Origin: Phycisphaerae bacterium
GTDB lineage: Bacteria > Planctomycetota > Phycisphaerae > SM23-33
Direction: 5' to 3'
DNA length: 11,983 nt
Assembly (NCBI GenBank): GCA_030754715.1
Contig: JASLZV010000020.1
Span: 1 to 11,983 of the forward strand
Shown: positions 1 to 5,606 of the stretch, piece after piece
Numbering within the stretch: the first letter of the stretch is position 1
Layout of the letters: every line of letters starts with the position of its first letter
Translations under genes and position numbers: made by a program
The notes under the pieces: model-generated
Databases searched by the model: none
What the model was told of the DNA's origin: nothing
The model's input: only the letters and a program-made list of their open reading frames with translations

Positions 1-852
1 CGCCGGCCAGCCTCCGTCACGCTGGCCTCGGCGCCCATCGACGTGGCGGCGATACTCAGGGATATGCTGTTTAACGAGGTCCAAAGCGCCGTGCTCACCA
101 GCGCCACGCTGGCCGCCGTCCGCGGCGGAAAGCACGGCTTTGACTACATCCGCCGACGCCTGGGCATCGATGAGGCAAGGGAGTCGCTGCTGGCCAGCCC
201 GTTCGACTTTCGCCGGCAGGCCAAACTGCACATTGAAACCCGACTGGGCGATCCGAACAAGCTGTCGGAATTTGTGCCCGCAGCCGCCGAGGCCGTCCGA
301 TACTACCTTCGAAAGTCGCAGGGGTGCTGCTTCGTCCTGACCACTAGTTACGCCATGCTCAGGCAGATGGCCGACAGCCTCCAGGAGTTCTGCGATGAAA
401 ACGGCTACAAACTGTTCGTCCAGGGCCGGACGCTGCCGCGAGGGGTGATGCTCGAACGCTTCCGAAAGGCCCAGCGAGCCGTCCTGCTGGGTACGGCCAG
501 TTTCTGGCAGGGCGTGGATGTAGCCGGGCAGGCGCTGCGGAACGTCATCATTACAAAGTTACCGTTCGCCGTGCCGGATGAGCCCATCGTCGAGGCACGC
601 ATCGGCGCCATCCGACGGGCCGGTGGAAACCCCTTCAGAGAGTACCAATTGCCGGAGGCGATTATCCGGTTCAAACAGGGCTTCGGCCGGCTGATCCGCA
701 CCGGCAGCGATACGGGCATTGTCGTCGTGCTGGACCACCGCATCGTGACAAAGTCCTATGGCAGGTGGTTTCTGGCGGCCCTGCCTGACATCGAGGTCGT
801 CCGCGATGAGTTCTCCCGCGACGGAAAGGCCGGTCGCGATAATCACACATGA
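1..852 (+). CDS. dinG: DinG/XPD-family ATP-dependent DNA helicase, C-terminal part (5' end outside window)
   Basis: The reading frame is open from base 1 to the TGA at 850-852, giving 283 residues. The internal GTG at 43 is not a credible start, because the residues before it (SVTLASAPIDVAAIL) already match the family. Numbering from base 1, helicase motif III is at about 31-37 (VLTSATL), a Rossmann-like strand follows (GCCFVLTTSYAML), motif V is FWQGVDVAG at about 168, and motif VI is QGFGRLIR at about 226-233. These make up the second RecA-like domain of superfamily 2 DinG/XPD helicases, which unwind DNA 5'-3' and act in replication and repair. The Walker A box, the DEAH box and any iron-sulfur cysteines would lie upstream of the window, so the exact subfamily (DinG or YoaA-like) cannot be settled. 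It converges on holA with a 74-base gap. Confidence 0.9.
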   Translation, partial: RRPASVTLASAPIDVAAILRDMLFNEVQSAVLTSATLAAVRGGKHGFDYIRRRLGIDEARESLLASPFDFRRQAKLHIETRLGDPNKLSEFVPAAAEAVRYYLRKSQGCCFVLTTSYAMLRQMADSLQEFCDENGYKLFVQGRTLPRGVMLERFRKAQRAVLLGTASFWQGVDVAGQALRNVIITKLPFAVPDEPIVEARIGAIRRAGGNPFREYQLPEAIIRFKQGFGRLIRTGSDTGIVVVLDHRIVTKSYGRWFLAALPDIEVVRDEFSRDGKAGRDNHT

Positions 853-926
853 ATGCAGGCTGCTGCCGGCCGGCCCCGCAGCCGCTCCGGGCGAGACAGA
901 CGGGAGTCAAGTACCCTATTCTTTCC

Positions 927-1877
927 TCACGAGCACAGCGCCATCACCAGTTCCTGTAGTGTGGCCTTCGGGTCCGCCCCGGACTTCATCCCCAGGTCGG
1001 CGGCCAGCAGGCGCCGCATGTCTCTCTGGAGCGTTTTGGCGCCGCGGCGCTTCAGCATGCCCACGAAGGCCTCTCTCGCCGGGAATGGCATGCGGAGAGG
1101 GGGCAGGCGATTCCCTGCGGCGATGGTCTGCTGGGCTTCCAGTGCGCGGCGCAGGTGCCAGGCAATCGAGCCCAGGGCCCGAAACTCGTCACCCCGACGC
1201 CTCAGCAAGCGGTTCAGTTCCCTCAGGGCTTGGGGCGCTCCGCCGGCGGACAGAGCGTTGGTAAGGGCGTAATCCACGGGCCCGGCGGTGTCGCTGCCCA
1301 CCGCTGCGATGTCCTCGGTGGTGATGGTGTTGCGCTGCCCGACGTACAGGCAGAGTTTCTCAATCTCCCTGTCCAGGGCCCCCAGGTCTTTGCCCACCCA
1401 CCGCGACAATAATTGGCGAGCCGGTGGGGCGATCTTCTTCCCGCGCCTGCCCGCCGCTTTGGTCAGCCTCCCCTCCAGGTCTTTGGTTTCCTGCACATTG
1501 CAGTCGATCACTTCTCCGATTCGCCTGGCCGTCTTCGACAAGAGCGTGTTGCTCCGAAACGTCGTGACCATGAGCAACAGCGCCGAGGTCCGGCACGGGT
1601 TTTCCAGGTATTTCTCCAACGACTTGCGATACTTGGTAACAAAGGCGTCGGCGTTGCGGATGATGACAACCCGCCCAGGAGACAGGAATGGAACTGTCCT
1701 CAGTTCGTCGATCACCGCGGCCGGTTCAAGTACCTCAGCGCCGTCGAAATCGGCTACGCACGTCTGCGGGTCACTCTTGCCGATGTGGTCCGAAACAATC
1801 TGTCGGCGTTCCTCGTCGAGGCGGAACGTGTCGCTGCCGCACAGGACGTATATTGGCTTGAGTTGCGCCTGGGCCAT
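927..1877 (-). CDS. holA: DNA polymerase III delta subunit (clamp loader)
   Basis: The product is a 316-residue protein, close to the usual 330-345 of HolA. Delta is the clamp-loader subunit that opens the beta sliding clamp during replication. Residues 7-20 (KPIYVLCGSDTFRL) match the typical HolA N-terminus, which has an AAA+ fold without a functional P-loop. FLSPGRVVIIRNADAFV at 64-80 matches the conserved strand and hinge after the beta-binding element. The segment at 160-180 (WVGKDLGALDREIEKLCLY) is the hallmark helix of domain II or III, and the C-terminal helical collar domain follows. The ATG at 1877 is the only start that keeps the conserved N-terminus. Its Shine-Dalgarno is weak: a GAGGT lies about 18 bases upstream. 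It faces dinG and lies downstream of the terminator of the small membrane-protein gene, so it probably has its own promoter in 1878-1943, which I could not pin down. Confidence 0.93.
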   Translation of the reverse strand: MAQAQLKPIYVLCGSDTFRLDEERRQIVSDHIGKSDPQTCVADFDGAEVLEPAAVIDELRTVPFLSPGRVVIIRNADAFVTKYRKSLEKYLENPCRTSALLLMVTTFRSNTLLSKTARRIGEVIDCNVQETKDLEGRLTKAAGRRGKKIAPPARQLLSRWVGKDLGALDREIEKLCLYVGQRNTITTEDIAAVGSDTAGPVDYALTNALSAGGAPQALRELNRLLRRRGDEFRALGSIAWHLRRALEAQQTIAAGNRLPPLRMPFPAREAFVGMLKRRGAKTLQRDMRRLLAADLGMKSGADPKATLQELVMALCS

Positions 1878-1943
1878 AGCCGCAGATACCCGACCTCTTC
1901 GCCCGCTGGGGTCCTCGGGCCGTTATCGCACCTGAAACATGGA

Positions 1944-1981
1944 GAATAAAAGCGGGACACGCAGACATCTCCGCGTGCCCC
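1944..1981 (-). terminator. Rho-independent terminator of the small membrane-protein gene
   Basis: Read on the minus strand, the arms GGGGCACGC and GCGTGTCCC form a 9-bp stem with one G-U pair and a 10-base loop. They are followed by GCTTTTATTC, a U-rich tract. The hairpin begins about 105 bases after the stop codon of the 41-residue ORF and ends about 65 bases before holA, which suits a terminator that separates the two. Confidence 0.7.
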
Positions 1982-2086
1982 AATACTCGCCCCGGCTGTG
2001 CCGGCCGGCTCAATAGACGCTTTCCCGTCGACCAACCCGCCCCGTAGGTCTTGTCGGCAGGACGCCTTTGTCGCGAGACGGGCGGA

Positions 2087-2212
2087 TTACACCTGCTTAT
2101 CGCGATACTTTTTCCAGAAAATCAGCAGGCCGATGAGCAATACGAAGGCCAGAAACTGCCACCACTTGAAATAATCGCCAAACGATGCCAGCACCGCGCT
2201 TGGATTGGACAT
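2087..2212 (-). CDS. small single-pass membrane protein, 41 residues, function unknown
   Basis: The product is a 41-residue protein. Residues 1-16 are polar or amphipathic, residues 17-33 (WWQFLAFVLLIGLLIFW) form one clear transmembrane helix flanked by tryptophans, and the tail KKYRDKQV is strongly basic. By the positive-inside rule the C-terminus would be cytoplasmic and the N-terminus outside. The frame could extend upstream to 2365, but the ATG at 2210-2212 is chosen because AGGAGA lies exactly 8 bases before it and the extension would overlap the promoter. The gene has a promoter, a ribosome site and a terminator of its own, which argues for real expression despite its size. I do not recognise the family. 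Small subunits or assembly partners of membrane complexes (respiratory or secretion) look like this, but nothing here identifies a partner. It is divergent from rpmE. Confidence 0.72.
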   Translation of the reverse strand: MSNPSAVLASFGDYFKWWQFLAFVLLIGLLIFWKKYRDKQV

Positions 2213-2220
2213 ATGCTGTT

Positions 2221-2226
2221 TCTCCT
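2221..2226 (-). promoter_or_regulatory. Shine-Dalgarno site of the 41-residue membrane protein
   Basis: AGGAGA on the minus strand lies 8 bases before the ATG at 2212. It is one of the strongest ribosome sites in the window and decides the start codon in favour of the 41-residue form over a 92-residue extension. Confidence 0.75.
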
Positions 2227-2272
2227 GTCCGGGACTACTCACAGATCGGAGCGAAACCCCGATGGTTGGTTC

Positions 2273-2301
2273 ATTTAGCCGAACACAGGCACCCGGGTCA
2301 A
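2273..2301 (-). promoter_or_regulatory. sigma70-like promoter of the small membrane-protein gene
   Basis: On the minus strand the -35 is TTGACC (2296-2301; 5 of 6 to consensus), followed by a 17-base spacer and a -10 of CTAAAT (2273-2278; 3 of 6). A frame one base away gives TAAATG with an 18-base spacer. It would start transcription near 2265, leaving a leader of about 50 bases before the ATG. The -35 and spacing are good and the -10 is poor. Confidence 0.5.
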
Positions 2302-2411
2302 GAAAAAAATGCCCCTTTCTGCGCCTGGACGGGCGTACCGCCCAACAGGGGTAAGGTTCTGGCACCCGGCGGGGTCTTTGTGCGGTGCGCCAACCGGTCC
2401 CGAAGTTTTCC

Positions 2412-2440
2412 TTGATTCAGCTTCCCGTCGCACGTACACT
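2412..2440 (+). promoter_or_regulatory. sigma70-like promoter of rpmE-prfA
   Basis: The -35 is TTGATT (2412-2417) and the -10 is TACACT (2435-2440), each 4 of 6 to consensus with an ideal 17-base spacer. The predicted start is near 2447, giving a leader of about 33 bases before rpmE. It is divergent from the promoter at 2273-2301, with about 110 bases between the two -35 elements. Confidence 0.55.
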
Positions 2441-2479
2441 GTTCAAATTAATGGGATTGGAATCCTCACAGGAATAACT

Positions 2480-2707
2480 ATGAAGCCCGGCATCCATCCG
2501 GAATACAAGGAAATTACCGCTACCTGTGCCTGCGGGAACACCTTCACTACCCGCTCCGCCGGCAGCGACGTCCGCGCGGAAATCTGCTCCAATTGCCATC
2601 CGTTCTACACTGGCAAGCAGAAGTTTGTGGATTCCGCCGGACGAGTGGAAAAGTTCCAGAAAAAATTCGGCGGCGAGTACTTCAAAAAACGCGATAAAAA
2701 AAAGTAG
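2480..2707 (+). CDS. rpmE: 50S ribosomal protein bL31, zinc-binding (C+) type
   Basis: The product is a 75-residue protein, in the usual range for bL31. bL31 sits at the central protuberance and bridges the large and small subunits. It begins MKPGIHPEY, the standard L31 opening (usually MK.gIHP.y). The four zinc ligands of the C+ form are present: C16 and C18 (CAC), C37 and C40 (CSNC), followed by [20 protein letters not shown], which is diagnostic. The tail is lysine-rich (KKRDKKK). The ATG at 2480 is preceded by AGGA with a 7-base gap. The frame is open further upstream, but that part covers the promoter and has no L31 similarity. prfA follows after 75 bases, a common rpmE-prfA pairing. Zinc-type L31 is often replaced by a C- paralogue under zinc starvation; no such copy or Zur-like operator is visible here. 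Confidence 0.96.
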   Translation: MKPGIHPEYKEITATCACGNTFTTRSAGSDVRAEICSNCHPFYTGKQKFVDSAGRVEKFQKKFGGEYFKKRDKKK

Positions 2708-2782
2708 CTTCGCCGTCCCTTGTGTTTCGCCCTTCTTTGTGAATCTCTATGTGCCTTTATGGTTGGAACAAGCGCTTGGGAC

Positions 2783-3886
2783 ATGAGCGATCAAGAGTCA
2801 TTAGTTGAAAAACTGGACGAGTTGGACCGGCGTTTCACCGAGGTCACCGAGCAGATGAGTGCCCCGGCTGTCGCCGCCAGCCCAGACAGGATTACCCCGC
2901 TGGCCAGGGAGCGTGCGCGCCTGGCCGGGATCGTGCATCCTTATCGCCGCTACAAGGAATTGTGTAACCAGCGAGACCAGACCCAGACCGTTCTGGCCGA
3001 AGCCGCCGATGACCACGACCTGAAGGAACTGGCCTTGGTGGAGTTTGACGATCTGCGCCACCGGGCCGCCGAGGTCATGGAAGAGATCAAGGGTCTCCTG
3101 GTGATGGGCGATGAGGACCGCATCGAGTCGGTCATGGTGGAGATTCGCGCCGGGACCGGGGGCTCGGAGGCCGCCCTGTTCGCCTGTAACCTGCTTAACA
3201 TGTACCGCCGCTACGCCGAGCGGCAACGGTGGAATTTCGAGGTCCTCTCGGCCAGGGCGACCGACATGGGCGGCTTTCGCGAGGTAGTGGTGAACGTCAG
3301 GGGCCGAAGCGTCTACACTCGACTGGGCTACGAAGGCGGAGGGCACCGCGTCCAACGCGTCCCCAAAACCGAATCCCAGGGCAGAGTTCACACCTCCGCC
3401 GCCACCGTGGCGGTCTTGCCCGAACCGGAGGAAATCGACGTCGAGATCGACTGGGGAAAGGACGTCAAGGAACACACCAGCCGCGCCGGCGGGCCAGGCG
3501 GGCAAAGTGTGAACAAACTGGAGTCGGCCGTCAAACTCGAACACGTTTCCACCGGCATCACTGTTTCGATGCGCGATGAAAAGAGCCAGCACAAAAATCG
3601 CGCCAAAGCCAGGCGAATTCTCCTCGCCCGCGTCTATGAGCACCACCGCAGCCGGCAGGCAGCCGCTGAGGCGGCTACCCGAAAGTCCATGATCGGTTCG
3701 GGCGATCGCAGCCAGCGCATCCGTACCTATAATTTCCCCCAGAACCGCTGCACCGACCACCGCCTTAAGGGCGCCGGGCAGGAAGGGGCCAACTTCAACC
3801 TCGATCGCATCATTGCCGGCGACATGGACGATCTCATCGACTCGCTGGTCGCGCACGACAAGGCCCAACGCCTGGCGGACTTATGA
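2783..3886 (+). CDS. prfA: peptide chain release factor 1 (RF1)
   Basis: The product is a 367-residue class I release factor that reads UAA and UAG and triggers hydrolysis of peptidyl-tRNA. The PCRF domain contains IRAGTGGSEAALFA at 121-134. The anticodon-like tripeptide is PKT at 194-196 (VPKTESQGR), the P-x-T form that marks RF1 and not RF2 (SPF). The catalytic GGQ is at 239-241, followed by DEKSQHKNRAKA at 265-276 and RTYNFPQNRCTDHR at 314-327. Two small oddities are GGP before GGQ, where SGA is usual, and an insertion of about five residues (KGAGQEGAN, 329-337) after TDHR. The start is uncertain: ATG 2783 gives the family length, but neither it nor the in-frame ATGs at 2759 and 2720 has a good Shine-Dalgarno. 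It probably shares the rpmE transcript. prmC, the usual next gene, is absent. Confidence 0.95.
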   Translation: MSDQESLVEKLDELDRRFTEVTEQMSAPAVAASPDRITPLARERARLAGIVHPYRRYKELCNQRDQTQTVLAEAADDHDLKELALVEFDDLRHRAAEVMEEIKGLLVMGDEDRIESVMVEIRAGTGGSEAALFACNLLNMYRRYAERQRWNFEVLSARATDMGGFREVVVNVRGRSVYTRLGYEGGGHRVQRVPKTESQGRVHTSAATVAVLPEPEEIDVEIDWGKDVKEHTSRAGGPGGQSVNKLESAVKLEHVSTGITVSMRDEKSQHKNRAKARRILLARVYEHHRSRQAAAEAATRKSMIGSGDRSQRIRTYNFPQNRCTDHRLKGAGQEGANFNLDRIIAGDMDDLIDSLVAHDKAQRLADL

Positions 3887-3944
3887 TGCCTCCGGCTGTG
3901 ACGGCCTCCCTCCGCGGCTGGGAACTTCCGGCAGTGGCCCTGTT

Positions 3945-5504
3945 TTACCGCCGGTCGGCGTGAACCTTTCCCGTTACCTCGATACGCGTGGGACGCGTGA
4001 TGTGCGCCGGTACGACAAACAGCACCGACTCGTCACCCAGGCGAGCGGCGATGCGCACGGCCAGACCGGCGACGTTGATCGACACCTTCCCTCCCCATCT
4101 GCCCGCCACGCGGAACACCGCGCCGTGCACGCCAGTCGAACCGGGGTATAGCTTGAAGCGGCAGTGCCCGGCGCGGTCGGCCTGCAAAAAGTAGCAGCCT
4201 TGGGATTCGTCGAACCGGTCGTGGTTGGCGTCGCCGGGGGCAAACACATCGCCCCTGCCCATGAGCACCTCGATGTGCCCGGGGTCCATGTAGGCTTGTT
4301 CCATCGCCTGGCGGTTCGCCCCGGGCGCCGCCCACATGTAGTTCCATCGCGCCACCGGGCCGACAAAATCCACCTCGCTGCGGGCGTCTCCGACGGCCCC
4401 GTCGTCCCAGGCCGCCGATTCGCCAAGCAACAACGCCGCCAGGGCGATCTCTTGTCCACCGGCGTTATTGAGTCTTACGCCGGTTACCCAGCGGCCGTCC
4501 CCATAGAAGGTATACTCCCAGCGGATCTTTCGGATCCCCAGCGAGGCCCACTCGCCCGCGCGGGTCGGGAAATACCACGTGTTGATCAGGCGCAGGCGAA
4601 TCGGGTTGCACTCGACAACCGCCACACGCCCCACCTTGCGCCGGCCCATCAGGCGAAGGTCGTCCCGACCGGGTGAAAGTTCCTCCCCCGGCCCGGCCAG
4701 GCGCACTGCGGCCTGATGCCTGTCCAGCCGCCACAGACCGTCGGCGCACTGTCGCAGTTGGAGCGGCTTGGCCCCGCGGCCGGGCAGGGTCAGTTCGTAG
4801 TCCAGCCCCCGCTTGGCTAGCGTCACACCTGGTGGGGTGGGCTCCAGGCGGCGGCGGTTGTTGATCAGCATGATGTCGTCGACGTTGAACGTGACGTCGC
4901 CCGCCGCCTCGGCGAACGCGATGCGTAACTCCCTGACGCGGGTGATATTGAACCTCTCCACCGACGCCAACCGCTGAATGTCGATAAGTACGTTGTTCCA
5001 ACCGGCGGTTACCAGCGTGCGGTGGCTGGTCCAATTACCGCTGGGGCTCACCAGCGTCACCTGCAGGTCGTCGCGGAGGGCCTCGCTGTGCAGGGCCATC
5101 GTCAGCAGCGTGTACCCGGCCAGGTTGCGCACGTCCGGGCTGGTGAAAATCAACTGCGACTCCGGGCCCAGCGTCACCGCCATCGCGCCCGTGCCGGTAC
5201 GCGTGACGTTCACCACGAACTTGCGCGTCCCGGTTCGCCCGGCTGGGCCGATGGTGAAATACTCCACCTGGTCGAAACCGCTGGGCCCATCTGGCGTGTC
5301 TTCAAAATCCACCAGCGATACGAACAGCCCGGTAACGGTCTCGCCGTACGCGCGGGCCTGCTGTATCGGCAGCGGGGCCAGCTTGGCGACATCGGGTTTG
5401 TGGCCGGACGGCCCTTGGCAACCGATCAGGACCCCGCACGTCGCCAGAATGCAAAGGAACTGCTTCGTTGCTTTTTGCTCCACTTGCCCCAATCTCTTGC
5501 CCAA
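3945..5504 (-). CDS. predicted lipoprotein of unknown function with CBM-like N-terminal region
   Basis: The product is up to 519 residues. A lipoprotein signal is visible: basic residues, then FLCILATCGV, then the lipobox LIGC with the acylated cysteine at 29. Residues 60-216 alternate beta-type segments and end in TFNVDDIMLIN, a pattern common in carbohydrate-binding-like jelly-roll domains. Residues 230-519 are a separate beta-rich part containing GDANHDRFDESQG at 424-436, an acidic loop resembling dockerin or EF-hand calcium sites. I see no catalytic motif and do not recognise the family. A role at the cell envelope, perhaps polysaccharide binding, is only an inference. The start is unresolved: the frame is open into the upstream gap without an ATG. 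TTG 5504 gives the longest plausible form, while GTG 5483 would give a shorter, more typical signal (MEQKATKQ). Neither has a clear ribosome site. It lies 102 bases downstream of secDF and converges on prfA. Confidence 0.8.
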   Translation of the reverse strand: MGKRLGQVEQKATKQFLCILATCGVLIGCQGPSGHKPDVAKLAPLPIQQARAYGETVTGLFVSLVDFEDTPDGPSGFDQVEYFTIGPAGRTGTRKFVVNVTRTGTGAMAVTLGPESQLIFTSPDVRNLAGYTLLTMALHSEALRDDLQVTLVSPSGNWTSHRTLVTAGWNNVLIDIQRLASVERFNITRVRELRIAFAEAAGDVTFNVDDIMLINNRRRLEPTPPGVTLAKRGLDYELTLPGRGAKPLQLRQCADGLWRLDRHQAAVRLAGPGEELSPGRDDLRLMGRRKVGRVAVVECNPIRLRLINTWYFPTRAGEWASLGIRKIRWEYTFYGDGRWVTGVRLNNAGGQEIALAALLLGESAAWDDGAVGDARSEVDFVGPVARWNYMWAAPGANRQAMEQAYMDPGHIEVLMGRGDVFAPGDANHDRFDESQGCYFLQADRAGHCRFKLYPGSTGVHGAVFRVAGRWGGKVSINVAGLAVRIAARLGDESVLFVVPAHITRPTRIEVTGKVHADRR

Positions 5505-5563
5505 GCCGCCGGCGGGATGAAAGACCGCGTCCCGCCGCTCTTTCGCGTCTCCAGAGGTCCCTG

Positions 5564-5599
5564 AAAAACTAATTAAGTGGAATTCAGTAGCTAATTAGT
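5564..5599 (-). terminator. AT-rich terminator-like hairpin after secDF
   Basis: On the minus strand, ACTAATTA and TAATTAGT form an 8-bp stem with a 16-base loop (the next base pair would be G-U), followed directly by a run of five T. It lies 8 bases after the secDF stop. The geometry fits an intrinsic terminator, but the stem has only one GC pair per arm and the loop is large, so termination may be weak or partial. It stands out as AT-rich in a GC-rich region. Confidence 0.4.
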
Positions 5600-5606
5600 G
5601 CTTGGT

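Noticed and set aside
858..883. GC-rich hairpin (GGCTGC / GCAGCC) between the convergent dinG and holA
   Set aside because: The stem is only 6 bp with a 14-base loop, and no T-run follows on either strand, so a terminator call is not supported.
1288..1935. A 215-codon plus-strand open frame opposite holA
   Set aside because: holA on the minus strand matches its family throughout. The plus-strand product is Ser/Arg/Pro-rich with no motif.
2213..2365. In-frame 51-residue N-terminal extension of the small membrane protein
   Set aside because: It would overlap the predicted promoter and bypass the strong Shine-Dalgarno at 2221-2226; its sequence looks non-coding.
2801..3868. A 355-codon open frame on the minus strand across the whole of prfA
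   Set aside because: prfA on the plus strand has all RF1 motifs. The antisense frame has no recognisable motif, and long mirror frames are expected in GC-rich coding DNA.
3949..3960. CGCCG-GT-CGGCG hairpin at the end of the lipoprotein gene
   Set aside because: It lies inside coding sequence, is short, and is not followed by a T-run on the minus strand.
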